Numbered from the stretch's first letter, positions 1-6,804 are shown. The stretch: DNA of 11,341 nt from Actinomycetes bacterium (GCA_025352305.1 JANXTQ010000138.1:1-11341); one strand, 5' to 3'. The notes: generated by a model not told the origin, from the sequence alone. Translations and numbers: made by a program.

Positions 1-290
1 TCGCACGTCCACGCCTCACCGCGACCCGCCAGCTCCCTCTCCAGTTCGCTGAGTTCCTTTGGATTACGACCAACACCAATCACGTAGGCACCGAGATCCG
101 CGAAACTCAGTGCACCACTTCGACCGAGCCCTGAAGTGGCTCCGGTGAGCAGAACAGTTTGACCGTCCATGCGACTCAGAGGTTCCCAGTGCTCCGTTCG
201 TTGACGGATGAGTGGCCCCAGGCGAGTGAAACTTCCAACGACGGACGCCTCGAGTGCTCGGTCAATGTATCCACGTCCGAGCGGACTCAC
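1..290 (-). CDS. SDR-family oxidoreductase, DHRS12-like, N-terminal part only
   Basis: This is a short-chain dehydrogenase/reductase; only about 96 N-terminal residues are in the window and the rest lies beyond base 1. The Rossmann cofactor motif TGATSGLG is at residues 49-56, with a following beta strand (AYVIGVGRN) and helix typical of NAD(P)-binding SDRs. An ATG at 168-170 would give a minimal SDR start. However, the frame stays open upstream, and the extra 40 residues (containing GYIDRALEASVV and SFTRLG) resemble the N-terminal extension of DHRS12-like SDRs. I therefore choose the GTG at 288-290, whose GTGA overlaps the TGA stop of the upstream LLM gene, implying translational coupling. 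The catalytic Ser and YxxxK are outside the window, so substrate and activity cannot be judged. SDR assignment is firm; the subfamily is inference. Confidence 0.85.
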   Translation of the reverse strand, partial: MSPLGRGYIDRALEASVVGSFTRLGPLIRQRTEHWEPLSRMDGQTVLLTGATSGLGRSGALSFADLGAYVIGVGRNPKELSELERELAGRGEAWTC

Positions 291-1243
291 TGGTGGGGAG
301 CGAGACCGCGCACTGCCTCGTTGAGGTCGAGGCCAAAGGGAATGAGTGCGAGCGTCGGTATTTGGACCCCCGCGTCGATGTAACGCTGAACGTGGTTGCG
401 ACACTGCTCGTAACTGCCGTGAATAATTAACTCATCAACGACTTCGTCCGGGATGAGTTCGTTGGCCAGTTTTCGGTCGCCCGCCGCCCAGGCATCCCAC
501 ATGGGCTGCAGAACGTCGCCACGTCCGAGCCACCGTTGAAACTCGGCGTACGCCTTCACCGTCAGATACGACGAAATCATCCGGCGACCAATGAAGCGGG
601 CGCTGGTGGCATCCTCGGTGGGAATGACGAACAGGCGCGCCGCGATCAGCTTGTCGTTGCCCACCTCGGCGCGGCACTGCGCCACGTTGTTGGCTCCGAG
701 CCAGTTGAGAATGGCGCCGTCGGCTTCAGATCCGGCGAGGCGGAGCATTCCCGGGCGCAACGCTCCGAGCAGAATCGGCGGTCGATGCGCGACGGGCCGA
801 GCGAGTTTGAATCCTCTAATAGTGAAACTGGCGAACTCTTCGTCAATTTTTTCTCCGTCCAGAGCCCGCTTCACGAATCGAAGAACGTCGCGTGTTCGAG
901 TAAACGGCTCCTCGTAGGCAATGCCGTTCCAGCGTTCGACCACGGGTTGACTCGACGCACCGAGGCCCATGATGAATCGCCCGGGGGCGGCCTCGGCCAT
1001 TGACGCGATACTCATGGCGAGCAGTGCCGGACCCCTCGTGTACACCGGAGTCACCGCCACACCCAGTTGCAAGCGCGGCTCCCACGCGGCCGCCAGCGCC
1101 AGGGGGGTAAAGCCGTCAGTTCCGTCGACTTCCGCGGACCACACGTCGCTGTACCCGAGGTCCGCGAGTTCGTGGAACCACGTCTGGTGTTCAGCCAGGG
1201 TGACGCCTTCGAAGGGAATAGTGATGCCGTAGCGCGATGTCAT
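287..1243 (-). CDS. LLM class F420-dependent oxidoreductase, Rv3093c-like
   Basis: A 318-residue luciferase-like (bacterial luciferase/F420 TIM-barrel) protein expected to use coenzyme F420, or less likely FMN, for hydride transfer in the cytoplasm. The N-terminus (YGITIPFEGV), the segment SDVWSAEVDG at 32-41, FTPLALAAAWEPRLQLG at 45-61, GRFIMGLGASS at 88-98 and VERWNG at 102-107 match my memory of the Rv3093c-type F420 family. The length is normal and the barrel appears complete. The ATG at 1241-1243 has only a weak upstream purine stretch (TTAGAAG directly before it). It lies 31 bp after the polyphosphate kinase gene, and its TGA overlaps the GTG of the following SDR gene, so it is probably co-transcribed with both. 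The substrate is unknown. The pairing with an SDR suggests successive or alternative oxidoreductions of one substrate, which is inference. Confidence 0.9.
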   Translation of the reverse strand: MTSRYGITIPFEGVTLAEHQTWFHELADLGYSDVWSAEVDGTDGFTPLALAAAWEPRLQLGVAVTPVYTRGPALLAMSIASMAEAAPGRFIMGLGASSQPVVERWNGIAYEEPFTRTRDVLRFVKRALDGEKIDEEFASFTIRGFKLARPVAHRPPILLGALRPGMLRLAGSEADGAILNWLGANNVAQCRAEVGNDKLIAARLFVIPTEDATSARFIGRRMISSYLTVKAYAEFQRWLGRGDVLQPMWDAWAAGDRKLANELIPDEVVDELIIHGSYEQCRNHVQRYIDAGVQIPTLALIPFGLDLNEAVRGLAPHQ

Positions 1244-1273
1244 CTTCTAAGTGTTTCAGAGATTGCGAGTCGC

Positions 1274-2062
1274 TCAGGATTTGTCCTGGTACTGCTCGCC
1301 GCGAGAGACCGGCACGTCGTATCCGAGCGAGCTGAGTCCCTTTTCAATCGAGGAATTTAAGGTCTCCAGCACGAAAGCGCGCGCGTAATGCTTGTCCTCC
1401 GCCGCGACGAGGTGCCAATGGGCGTGGGCGTGATCCGTTGCCTCAATGGCGTCATTGATCGCCTCCACGTATTCGTCGCGGTGTTCACGGTTACGCCAAT
1501 CATCCGGGGTCAATTTCCACTGTTTGAGCGGATCGTTTTTGCGATCCAAGAAGCGACGCAACTGTTCTTCGTCGGAAATCTGCAACCAGAACTTGACAAT
1601 GATGTTTCCGTCGTTCGCGAGTGCTCGCTCGAACTCGACAATCTCGAGCGCAGATCGATCCCGCACATCGTGGTCAATGAGCCCCTCGACGCGTTCGACG
1701 AGCAAACGGCCGTACCAGGAACGATCGAAGATCGTCATTGCTCCGCGAGCGGGCAAGGCACTTTGAAATCGCCACAGAAAGTGATGCTCCAACTCGTCGC
1801 TCGACGGCGGACCCACGGGCACCACGCGAACGTGTCGAGGATCGAGGGCGGCAGTGATTCGGCGAATTGCGCCTCCCTTGCCCGCCGCGTCAAATCCCTC
1901 AAACAGCACGAGAATGGCGGGACCAACCTTTTTGGGTTCCAAGAGACCGGCGGTAAAGAGGCGCAAATGTGTGAGGCGTCGTTGCGCACGCTCGACCCGT
2001 TCGATCGATTCTTCCTTGGACATCTTCTGCGATAGATCAATGGTGCTCAGGGGTCGGGTCAC
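1274..2062 (-). CDS. Polyphosphate kinase 2 family, single-domain, polyP:AMP phosphotransferase-like
   Basis: PPK2 enzymes move phosphate from inorganic polyphosphate to nucleotides in the cytoplasm. Counting from GTG 2060-2062 (262 residues), the Walker A segment GFDAAGKGG is at about 56-64. The Walker B/active-site segment FDRSWYGR is at 112-119, followed by LVERVEGL. The lid region carries KFWLQISDEEQLRRF at 157-171 and DPLKQWKLTPDDW at 177-189. The WYGR-LVERVEG wording and the EEQLRRF plus DDWRNRE stretch resemble the class II polyphosphate:AMP phosphotransferases rather than class I (WYNRAGVERV) or class III (YYEDVLV). Those class II enzymes usually have two domains; here there is one. 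Start is uncertain: TTG 2072-2074 extends it by four residues and ATG 2021-2023 shortens it. I prefer GTG because conserved-looking sequence (LSTIDLSQKM) precedes the ATG. No start has a clear ribosome site. Confidence 0.88.
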   Translation of the reverse strand: MTRPLSTIDLSQKMSKEESIERVERAQRRLTHLRLFTAGLLEPKKVGPAILVLFEGFDAAGKGGAIRRITAALDPRHVRVVPVGPPSSDELEHHFLWRFQSALPARGAMTIFDRSWYGRLLVERVEGLIDHDVRDRSALEIVEFERALANDGNIIVKFWLQISDEEQLRRFLDRKNDPLKQWKLTPDDWRNREHRDEYVEAINDAIEATDHAHAHWHLVAAEDKHYARAFVLETLNSSIEKGLSSLGYDVPVSRGEQYQDKS

Positions 2063-2106
2063 CGCACTATCCAATCACGCCGTGACGACACCACGAACTG
2101 TCGTTG

Positions 2107-2865
2107 TCACTCAAAGCGCGGTGGGCGCTTCTCGCGAAATGCGGCGAGTCCCTCAAGGAGGTCTCCGTTTTCAAGAGACTCCGCTTCGAACTGTCGGCCC
2201 AGTTCTTCGACGTCATTACCGTTTATTGCCGCAGCTATCACTGACTTGGTAGCGCGTTGGCTAAATCGAGACCTCGACATCAGTGATGCGGCGATTTCGT
2301 CCAGCGCACTGTCGAGATCGTCAACCACGCGACTTACGAGGCCTATCTCACGAGCTCGACGAGCGTCGATTGTTTCTCCGGTGAGAAGAAGTTCATTGGC
2401 CGCACTCAGTCCAACGCACGCCACGAGGCGCTTTAGAGCCAGCGCCGGGTACACAATTCCCAGCTTCGCTGGCGTGACGGCGAACTGTGACGCGCTCGTT
2501 GCTATGCGCAGGTCGCACGCCACGGCAAGTTGAACTCCGCCACCCATGCAGTACCCATCGATCGCCGCCACTGTTGGAACGCCCAGAGCACCAATCGCCG
2601 CTTCGGCCGCTGCGTTCGTTGCTCGGTAATTCGTCGAACCGCTGTCGCCGGCCAGCGAACGGCCCAGTCCAATGATGTCGGCACCCGCGCTGAAGTGAGC
2701 GCCGCGGCCGCGAATTATGACAACGCGAACGTCAGGTCCGAGCGTCTGTGCAGCGTGACTCAGTTGGTTCCACATGTCGAGCGAGATGGCATTTCGAGCC
2801 GACTCGCGCGCCAGCCACCACGTCTGAATTCGTTGGTCGTCAGATGATTCAATGTCAATGCTCAC
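2107..2865 (-). CDS. Crotonase-fold enoyl-CoA hydratase/isomerase family protein
   Basis: A 252-residue crotonase superfamily member, which normally binds an acyl-CoA and stabilises its enolate in an oxyanion hole. The CoA/oxyanion segments are visible: RGRGAHFSAGADI at 52-64 and AIDGYCMGGGVQLAVACDLR at 101-120. The C-terminus ends FREKRPPRFE, a common ending for this group. By motif alignment to rat mitochondrial enoyl-CoA hydratase, the two catalytic glutamates (E144, E164) correspond to Gln112 and Ala133 (in TPAKLG). Simple hydratase activity is therefore doubtful; isomerase, thioester or other crotonase chemistry is possible. The GTG start at 2863-2865 overlaps by one base the TAG of the upstream glycan gene (TAGTG), indicating coupling. 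The polyphosphate kinase gene follows about 45 bp downstream. Family is secure; substrate and reaction are unknown. Confidence 0.9.
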   Translation of the reverse strand: MSIDIESSDDQRIQTWWLARESARNAISLDMWNQLSHAAQTLGPDVRVVIIRGRGAHFSAGADIIGLGRSLAGDSGSTNYRATNAAAEAAIGALGVPTVAAIDGYCMGGGVQLAVACDLRIATSASQFAVTPAKLGIVYPALALKRLVACVGLSAANELLLTGETIDARRAREIGLVSRVVDDLDSALDEIAASLMSRSRFSQRATKSVIAAAINGNDVEELGRQFEAESLENGDLLEGLAAFREKRPPRFE

Positions 2866-3926
2866 TAAAGACCCACCGATCGTCGAGCGTTGCTCACGGC
2901 GTGTAGCCAGCCTCGTTCGAAGCGTTCATCAGGTTCGAGGTAGTTGCCTTCGGCCCACTCGTTCCAACTCTTAATGACGCACAGTTGGCTGTTGGAGTCG
3001 TGCAGTAACTCTCGCTGCAAGGCCTGACGTAAATGACGCTCGAATTTTTCCGGCGATGAGTCGAGGGCCACCGCGCCGCGGCGAGCCGAACGAGGTGTGT
3101 TGTCCCAATTCGGCTGAACACTGGAGTGGACCACTCCCTCAATGGCGGCACTCGCGCTCGGCAGGTCGGTGCTGAACGGGTAGCGCGCGGGTCCGTATTT
3201 GGCGTTGTGCGATCGCAGCTTCTCTCTCGCGCGAGCGCGCGGCGTTCGTTCGAAGGGAAAGTGCACGTACAGTCCGGCGTCGAAACCGTCGGCGTGGTGC
3301 GAGGTGTAATTAATTCCCCAGTCGCGGCCCTCGAGCCAGGCCACGAGGTAGAGGCCGCCGAGACCCGCTTTTTGGGCCATCTGTTGCCAGGTCTCGACGA
3401 AGCGTGCGGGCTGAGGTAGGTCGGCCGGACAGAAGATCAACAACACCGGTCGTCCGTTGCGTCGCACGTAACGTTCATCACGAAACGCCGGTAGCAAGTG
3501 ATCAAAGTGCGCCTGGTCGTCGCCCGGTGGATAGCTCTGTTCCATCAGTATTTTTTCCGGGGCTCCGTGCCACACCCCGGACCAACTTTGATTGGCCCAC
3601 CCGAGGAAGAAGGGAAACTCCGGTTGCCCCGAACTGAGCACCTCGTCAAAGGGGCGTTCGAGAAGTCGTCGCCCGCCAAACCAGTAGTGCCAGTAGCAAA
3701 AGGACGTGACGCCGGCCGAGGAAGCGAGTTGGGCCTGCGCTTCACGGACATCGGGATCGAGCAGGCTGTAGTAGCCCAGTTCTCCCGGAACGACGGGCTG
3801 GCGATGACCCGGAAATAGCGGCATCGCTCGCTTGACGTTGGTCCATTCGGTAAAACCGTCACCCCACCACTCGTCATTTTCGCGGACCGGATGAAACTGT
3901 GGGAGATACAAGGCCGAGAGTTCCAT
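2865..3926 (-). CDS. WbsX / GH99-like glycan-active protein
   Basis: A protein of 353 residues of the WbsX-type family (labelled glycosyltransferase WbsX in Pfam, structurally related to GH99 endo-mannosidase-like hydrolases), often found in O-antigen and capsule clusters. Diagnostic blocks are LYLPQFHPVRENDEWWGDGF near the N-terminus, FTEWTNVKRAMPLFPGH, FCYWHYWFGGRRLLERPF around 77-94, LGWANQSW around 108-115, and SWNEWAEGNYLEPD near 320-333. The NEWxEG block resembles the GH99 NEWHEG motif, whose two glutamates are catalytic; both are present here. No signal peptide or membrane segment is evident, so it appears cytoplasmic. I prefer ATG 3924-3926; GTG 3927-3929 directly before it is equally open, and neither has a clear ribosome site. 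It lies 40 bp after the sulfotransferase gene and overlaps the crotonase start. Hydrolase versus transferase role cannot be settled. Confidence 0.85.
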   Translation of the reverse strand: MELSALYLPQFHPVRENDEWWGDGFTEWTNVKRAMPLFPGHRQPVVPGELGYYSLLDPDVREAQAQLASSAGVTSFCYWHYWFGGRRLLERPFDEVLSSGQPEFPFFLGWANQSWSGVWHGAPEKILMEQSYPPGDDQAHFDHLLPAFRDERYVRRNGRPVLLIFCPADLPQPARFVETWQQMAQKAGLGGLYLVAWLEGRDWGINYTSHHADGFDAGLYVHFPFERTPRARAREKLRSHNAKYGPARYPFSTDLPSASAAIEGVVHSSVQPNWDNTPRSARRGAVALDSSPEKFERHLRQALQRELLHDSNSQLCVIKSWNEWAEGNYLEPDERFERGWLHAVSNARRSVGL

Positions 3927-3969
3927 CACTGCGCGACGCTAGTGACTTATGACTAGCTAGGCAAGGTTG

Positions 3970-4935
3970 TCAGGCGCGAGTGTGTCGAAAGTCGGCCACA
4001 AACTCGTTCACGTCAACTTTCGACTGTGGCGCGGCGCCGTACAGCCCCGAAAGTCCAAACGATTCCAACGTCGCGGTGGCGAAATCAAGTTGTTCAGGGC
4101 TGAGCGACTCCCATTCGACTTCTGTGCGCGACGCCGTAGACGATCCGCGAAAGTTGGTCGACGAGGACCTCGTTGCATCGATTCGTTCAATCTGAACGGC
4201 TCGCCACGTCGTGTCGTACCGAGCGGCGAAGGAAACAATATTGGCGAGTTCACGGTGCGGTTCGCTTCGAAGCGTTCCGTAGTCAACAAAGTATGCGTCA
4301 AACAGTCGGGGATCCGTAAAGGCGCGAACATGCGCCTCGCACCACCTCGTCATTTCTCGCTGAAAACCATCATTGTGCGACTCGAGTTCAGTCCAGCCGA
4401 GTTCAACCACACTTCGCGCGACAGCAATCGGGTGACGAAGTAGAACTATGACGGCGGCGTCGGGGACCATTTCATGAACCTCACCCGCCAGAGCCAGGGC
4501 GCGCACATCTTTGACCACTCGGCGACGAACGACGTGTGCGCGGTTTAATTGATCAACCCACTCGCCGCGCAACGTCCCGCGCAGAGCGCTGGCCACTACG
4601 TCGCTCGCCGCGCTGCCCTCGTGAGGTAGCGCTAGCTGTGCGGCCGCTACGCCATCGAAAGCGCAGTCAAAGAGATTGGCCGGTTCGTAAATGAGCCTCG
4701 TACCGGACGATTCGCTGAGCATCTCGGCTAACCACGTAGAGCCACTGCGCTGCCAAGAACAGATCCACAGCGAACGTGACGGGTTCTTCGACCCGGGCAT
4801 CGCGAGAAACCAGGATCGCCCGTAGCGGCGTGTCTGTTTGACGCTGTATCGCCAACGCCACTTCAATCTCTGAAGCGGATTGAAAGTTCGCGCCACGGGC
4901 CAATTGTGCCAGAACTCTGCGCTCCGAGCGCCCAC
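3970..4935 (-). CDS. Sulfotransferase family protein (PAPS-dependent)
   Basis: A 321-residue protein with the two hallmarks of PAPS-dependent sulfotransferases. The 5'-phosphosulfate loop SWQRSGSTWL lies at residues 60-69. The 3'-phosphate-binding stretch VIVLLRHPIAVARSVVELGW lies at 162-181, with Arg167 and Ser175 as the expected phosphate contacts. No signal peptide or clear membrane helix is seen, so it probably acts in the cytoplasm on a sugar, lipid-linked glycan or small molecule. Its neighbours (WbsX/GH99-like protein downstream, glycosyltransferase divergent upstream) favour sulfation of a cell-surface glycan, which is inference. The GTG at 4933-4935 is the longest start. GTG at residue 14 and ATG at residue 46 (4798-4800, just before SKNPSRSLWICS) are alternatives, and no ribosome site separates them. 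It is the first gene of the leftward cluster. Confidence 0.88.
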   Translation of the reverse strand: MGARSAEFWHNWPVARTFNPLQRLKWRWRYSVKQTRRYGRSWFLAMPGSKNPSRSLWICSWQRSGSTWLAEMLSESSGTRLIYEPANLFDCAFDGVAAAQLALPHEGSAASDVVASALRGTLRGEWVDQLNRAHVVRRRVVKDVRALALAGEVHEMVPDAAVIVLLRHPIAVARSVVELGWTELESHNDGFQREMTRWCEAHVRAFTDPRLFDAYFVDYGTLRSEPHRELANIVSFAARYDTTWRAVQIERIDATRSSSTNFRGSSTASRTEVEWESLSPEQLDFATATLESFGLSGLYGAAPQSKVDVNEFVADFRHTRA

Positions 4936-5010
4936 CGTGGCTCGCGAGCCGAGGACGTGGACTACCTTCGTGGCGATGAACTCTCCCGTTGAACCAGCGA
5001 GTCGGGAGAA
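4936..5010. promoter_or_regulatory. Divergent promoter region with a 7-bp inverted repeat
   Basis: This 75-bp spacer separates the leftward sulfotransferase gene from the rightward glycosyltransferase gene and must hold the start signals of at least one of them. The arms TCTCCCG (4982-4988) and CGGGAGA (5003-5009) form an inverted repeat with a 14-base gap. The right arm is the only Shine-Dalgarno-like sequence before the glycosyltransferase start, so the repeat could be an operator or could mask the ribosome site. I could not find a convincing -35/-10 pair. Confidence 0.35.
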
Positions 5011-6270
5011 TTGTCAGTTAAAAACGCACGGCGCCATCGGCCGCAACGGCGCGTGGTGCCCAAAGTGAGTGCGACGACGCGTGTAATTGGCGTCATGCTG
5101 GTTCACGACGAGTGGCCGCTGGTGGCCTATTCGGCGACGCACGCTCTCGTGAATCACGTCGACGAGCTGTGGATTATTGATCACCACAGTACGGATCAAC
5201 TTCTCGACGGAATGGCATTACTGCAGGGACTCTTCGGCGATCGGCTGCACCTGCTTCGCATTGGTGATGTGGCGTTTCACCAGTCGGCCATGGTCGCCTG
5301 GGCGATTGAAAAAATCGCGCCGCGTCCGAATGAGTGGATTTACGTCGTTGATGCGGACGAATTCTTGCTGTGTGCGCCGGGCGTGTCAGTTCGTGACATT
5401 TTGGATGAACTTCCCGTTGGACTCAATACATTGCGTTACGACGTGGCGAACTTTATTGCGCCGCGAGATTTTGAACTCACGTCGGCGAACGAATTATCGA
5501 GAATTGAAGCACGAAGTGAACCGCACGTGACGCAAGAGTTGTCGGGGTCAGAGATTGCAGAACGCGTGAAGGCCGAAGAGATGTGTTTCTTCGATGTCCC
5601 CTTTCGTTCAAAAGTCATCTCACGTCGCGTTGATACGTGGTTTCTCGCCGGTGCTCACGGCGTAGCGGGTCAACGATCAACTCAGGAATTTCACGTTGAG
5701 TCAGCGACGCTGCACGCCGCGCACTTCGTACTGCTGACACGTCAACGTTTGGAGGTACGTGCGAAGGGGGGTATGCGACTGAGAAAGGCAGGATTCGACG
5801 CCAATCACGGATGGCAGTCGCACCTGCTCTGGGAGTTACAACAGGCCGGGCGCCTCGACGATTTCTGGAATCGACACTCAATGGGAGACGGTGGTCCCGA
5901 CTTTGCAGTTGATTCATCGCTGAGAATCTCGCTGGCACCGATGATCGCGCACCTTTCGCCTTGCGACGCTGCGCTGCAAAGCCCACCACCCTTGGAGCAT
6001 CGCGCGCACATCGACGCGACCGACGACGATCTCGTGAGCGCATTCTCGGCGCTTCTTCACCGCGTTGGCTACCTCATCGAACAGAAAAACGAATCAGTTC
6101 ACGAATTAGAGGACGAACTCATAGCCGTGAGAGGTCAAGTTGAAGAACTTGGCCGAGAACATCATGAACTCACGGCGCAACGTAAAGAGATTCTCGAATC
6201 CACCTCGTGGCGGCTGGGTCGATTGATAACTCGAGTCAATCTCTGGGCCCTGATTCGCACCAAGCGCTAG
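5011..6270 (+). CDS. Family 2 glycosyltransferase with C-terminal coiled coil
   Basis: A 419-residue GT-A glycosyltransferase of the subgroup typified by Pfam Glyco_tranf_2_4. The first beta strand VIGVMLVHDEWPLV is at about 25-38, followed by HVDELWIIDHHSTD at 49-62 and the metal-binding VVDADEFLL (D114-x-D116) at 112-120. A His-rich middle part follows (HVESATLHAAHF). The tail from about 353 to 397 is charged and heptad-like, predicting a coiled coil, and ends in STSWRLGR at 397-404, a closing motif I recognise from other surface-glycan glycosyltransferases. No membrane segment is obvious. The start is uncertain: TTG 5011 has GGGAG only two bases upstream, while GTG 5053, 5056 or 5065 would begin closer to the first strand. 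The TAG shares its bases with the stop of the converging DinB gene. Donor and acceptor sugars are unknown. Confidence 0.87.
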   Translation: MSVKNARRHRPQRRVVPKVSATTRVIGVMLVHDEWPLVAYSATHALVNHVDELWIIDHHSTDQLLDGMALLQGLFGDRLHLLRIGDVAFHQSAMVAWAIEKIAPRPNEWIYVVDADEFLLCAPGVSVRDILDELPVGLNTLRYDVANFIAPRDFELTSANELSRIEARSEPHVTQELSGSEIAERVKAEEMCFFDVPFRSKVISRRVDTWFLAGAHGVAGQRSTQEFHVESATLHAAHFVLLTRQRLEVRAKGGMRLRKAGFDANHGWQSHLLWELQQAGRLDDFWNRHSMGDGGPDFAVDSSLRISLAPMIAHLSPCDAALQSPPPLEHRAHIDATDDDLVSAFSALLHRVGYLIEQKNESVHELEDELIAVRGQVEELGREHHELTAQRKEILESTSWRLGRLITRVNLWALIRTKR

Positions 6271-6800
6271 CTGGACAAAAGCCCAGCGGCCGTAGCCCAG
6301 CCCCAGTGAGAACGAGCGTGATCGGCATTCGCGCCGATGACGCCGCCAATCGTTCCGTCGGACCACGGCGCTCCGGGCAGACGCTCGAGGAGTTGATCGT
6401 CGGTGAGTTCGGCCAGCAGGTTCAAGGTGTCGGCGCGTGCGGCCGCCGTGAGGGCCACGACCTCGGCCAGGGTCGCAGTCTGGTGTTTGCGCTGCCAGTT
6501 TTCCGTCATTTCGTGAACCGTCGCCATTATCTGTTCGCGGGTTCGAGCCTCGCCCTTTTCATCCGTCAGCAGTCCGACCGGATTGGCATCTCCGGCCACG
6601 TGTCGACGCACCATGGCCGCGAAATTGCGCTCGATCAGCGCCAGGTGCGCAAAGTGATCGAGTGCGCTCCACAGATTGGCCGGGTCGTGTTCACTCGGAG
6701 TGATCGGGCGACGAAGTTGTTCATCGCTGAGACCCATGAAGCACGTCAACAACCAACTACGAGCATCATTTAATTTCAGTTCCACTTCGACGCGATTCAT
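6267..6800 (-). CDS. DinB-superfamily metal-dependent protein
   Basis: A 177-residue four-helix-bundle protein of the DinB/maleylpyruvate-isomerase-like fold. Candidate metal ligands sit where the family has them: DHFAHL (His49, His52) and ADHARSHW (His161, His165). Family members include mycothiol- or bacillithiol-dependent transferases and many uncharacterised hydrolase-like proteins, so the reaction is unknown; a thiol-dependent transferase role would suit an actinobacterium but is inference. I choose ATG 6798-6800 because AGGGAGA (6805-6811 on this strand) lies at good spacing, although the frame is open to a TTG at 6822-6824. The gene begins 25 bp after the stop of the F420-type oxidoreductase and is probably co-transcribed with it. 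Its TAG overlaps the opposing glycosyltransferase stop in one CTAG. Confidence 0.82.
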   Translation of the reverse strand: MNRVEVELKLNDARSWLLTCFMGLSDEQLRRPITPSEHDPANLWSALDHFAHLALIERNFAAMVRRHVAGDANPVGLLTDEKGEARTREQIMATVHEMTENWQRKHQTATLAEVVALTAAARADTLNLLAELTDDQLLERLPGAPWSDGTIGGVIGANADHARSHWGWATAAGLLSS

Positions 6801-6804
6801 AATG

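Noticed and set aside
159..383. 74-codon plus-strand frame at the SDR/LLM junction
   Set aside because: It would be antisense to both genes, and the minus strand explains the junction through the GTGA overlap.
536..1003. 155-codon plus-strand reading frame inside the left LLM gene
   Set aside because: It is antisense to a well-matched family protein, has no recognisable motif, and looks like a by-product of GC-rich codon use.
1388..2035. 215-codon plus-strand reading frame opposite the polyphosphate kinase gene
   Set aside because: Long, but wholly antisense to clear PPK2 motifs, with no recognisable domain.
1854..2252. 132-codon plus-strand frame bridging the polyphosphate kinase and crotonase genes
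   Set aside because: It is antisense to two firm genes, its composition is rich in Arg and Ser, and it has no family resemblance.
3967..4443. 158-codon plus-strand frame opposite the sulfotransferase gene
   Set aside because: Antisense to the sulfotransferase reading frame, very basic, no motif.
5615..6043. 142-codon minus-strand frame inside the glycosyltransferase gene
   Set aside because: Arg-rich shadow of the glycosyltransferase frame, with no motif.
6207..6773. 188-codon plus-strand frame covering the DinB-family gene
   Set aside because: The minus strand gives a recognisable DinB fold with His ligands and a good ribosome site; the plus frame gives nothing recognisable.
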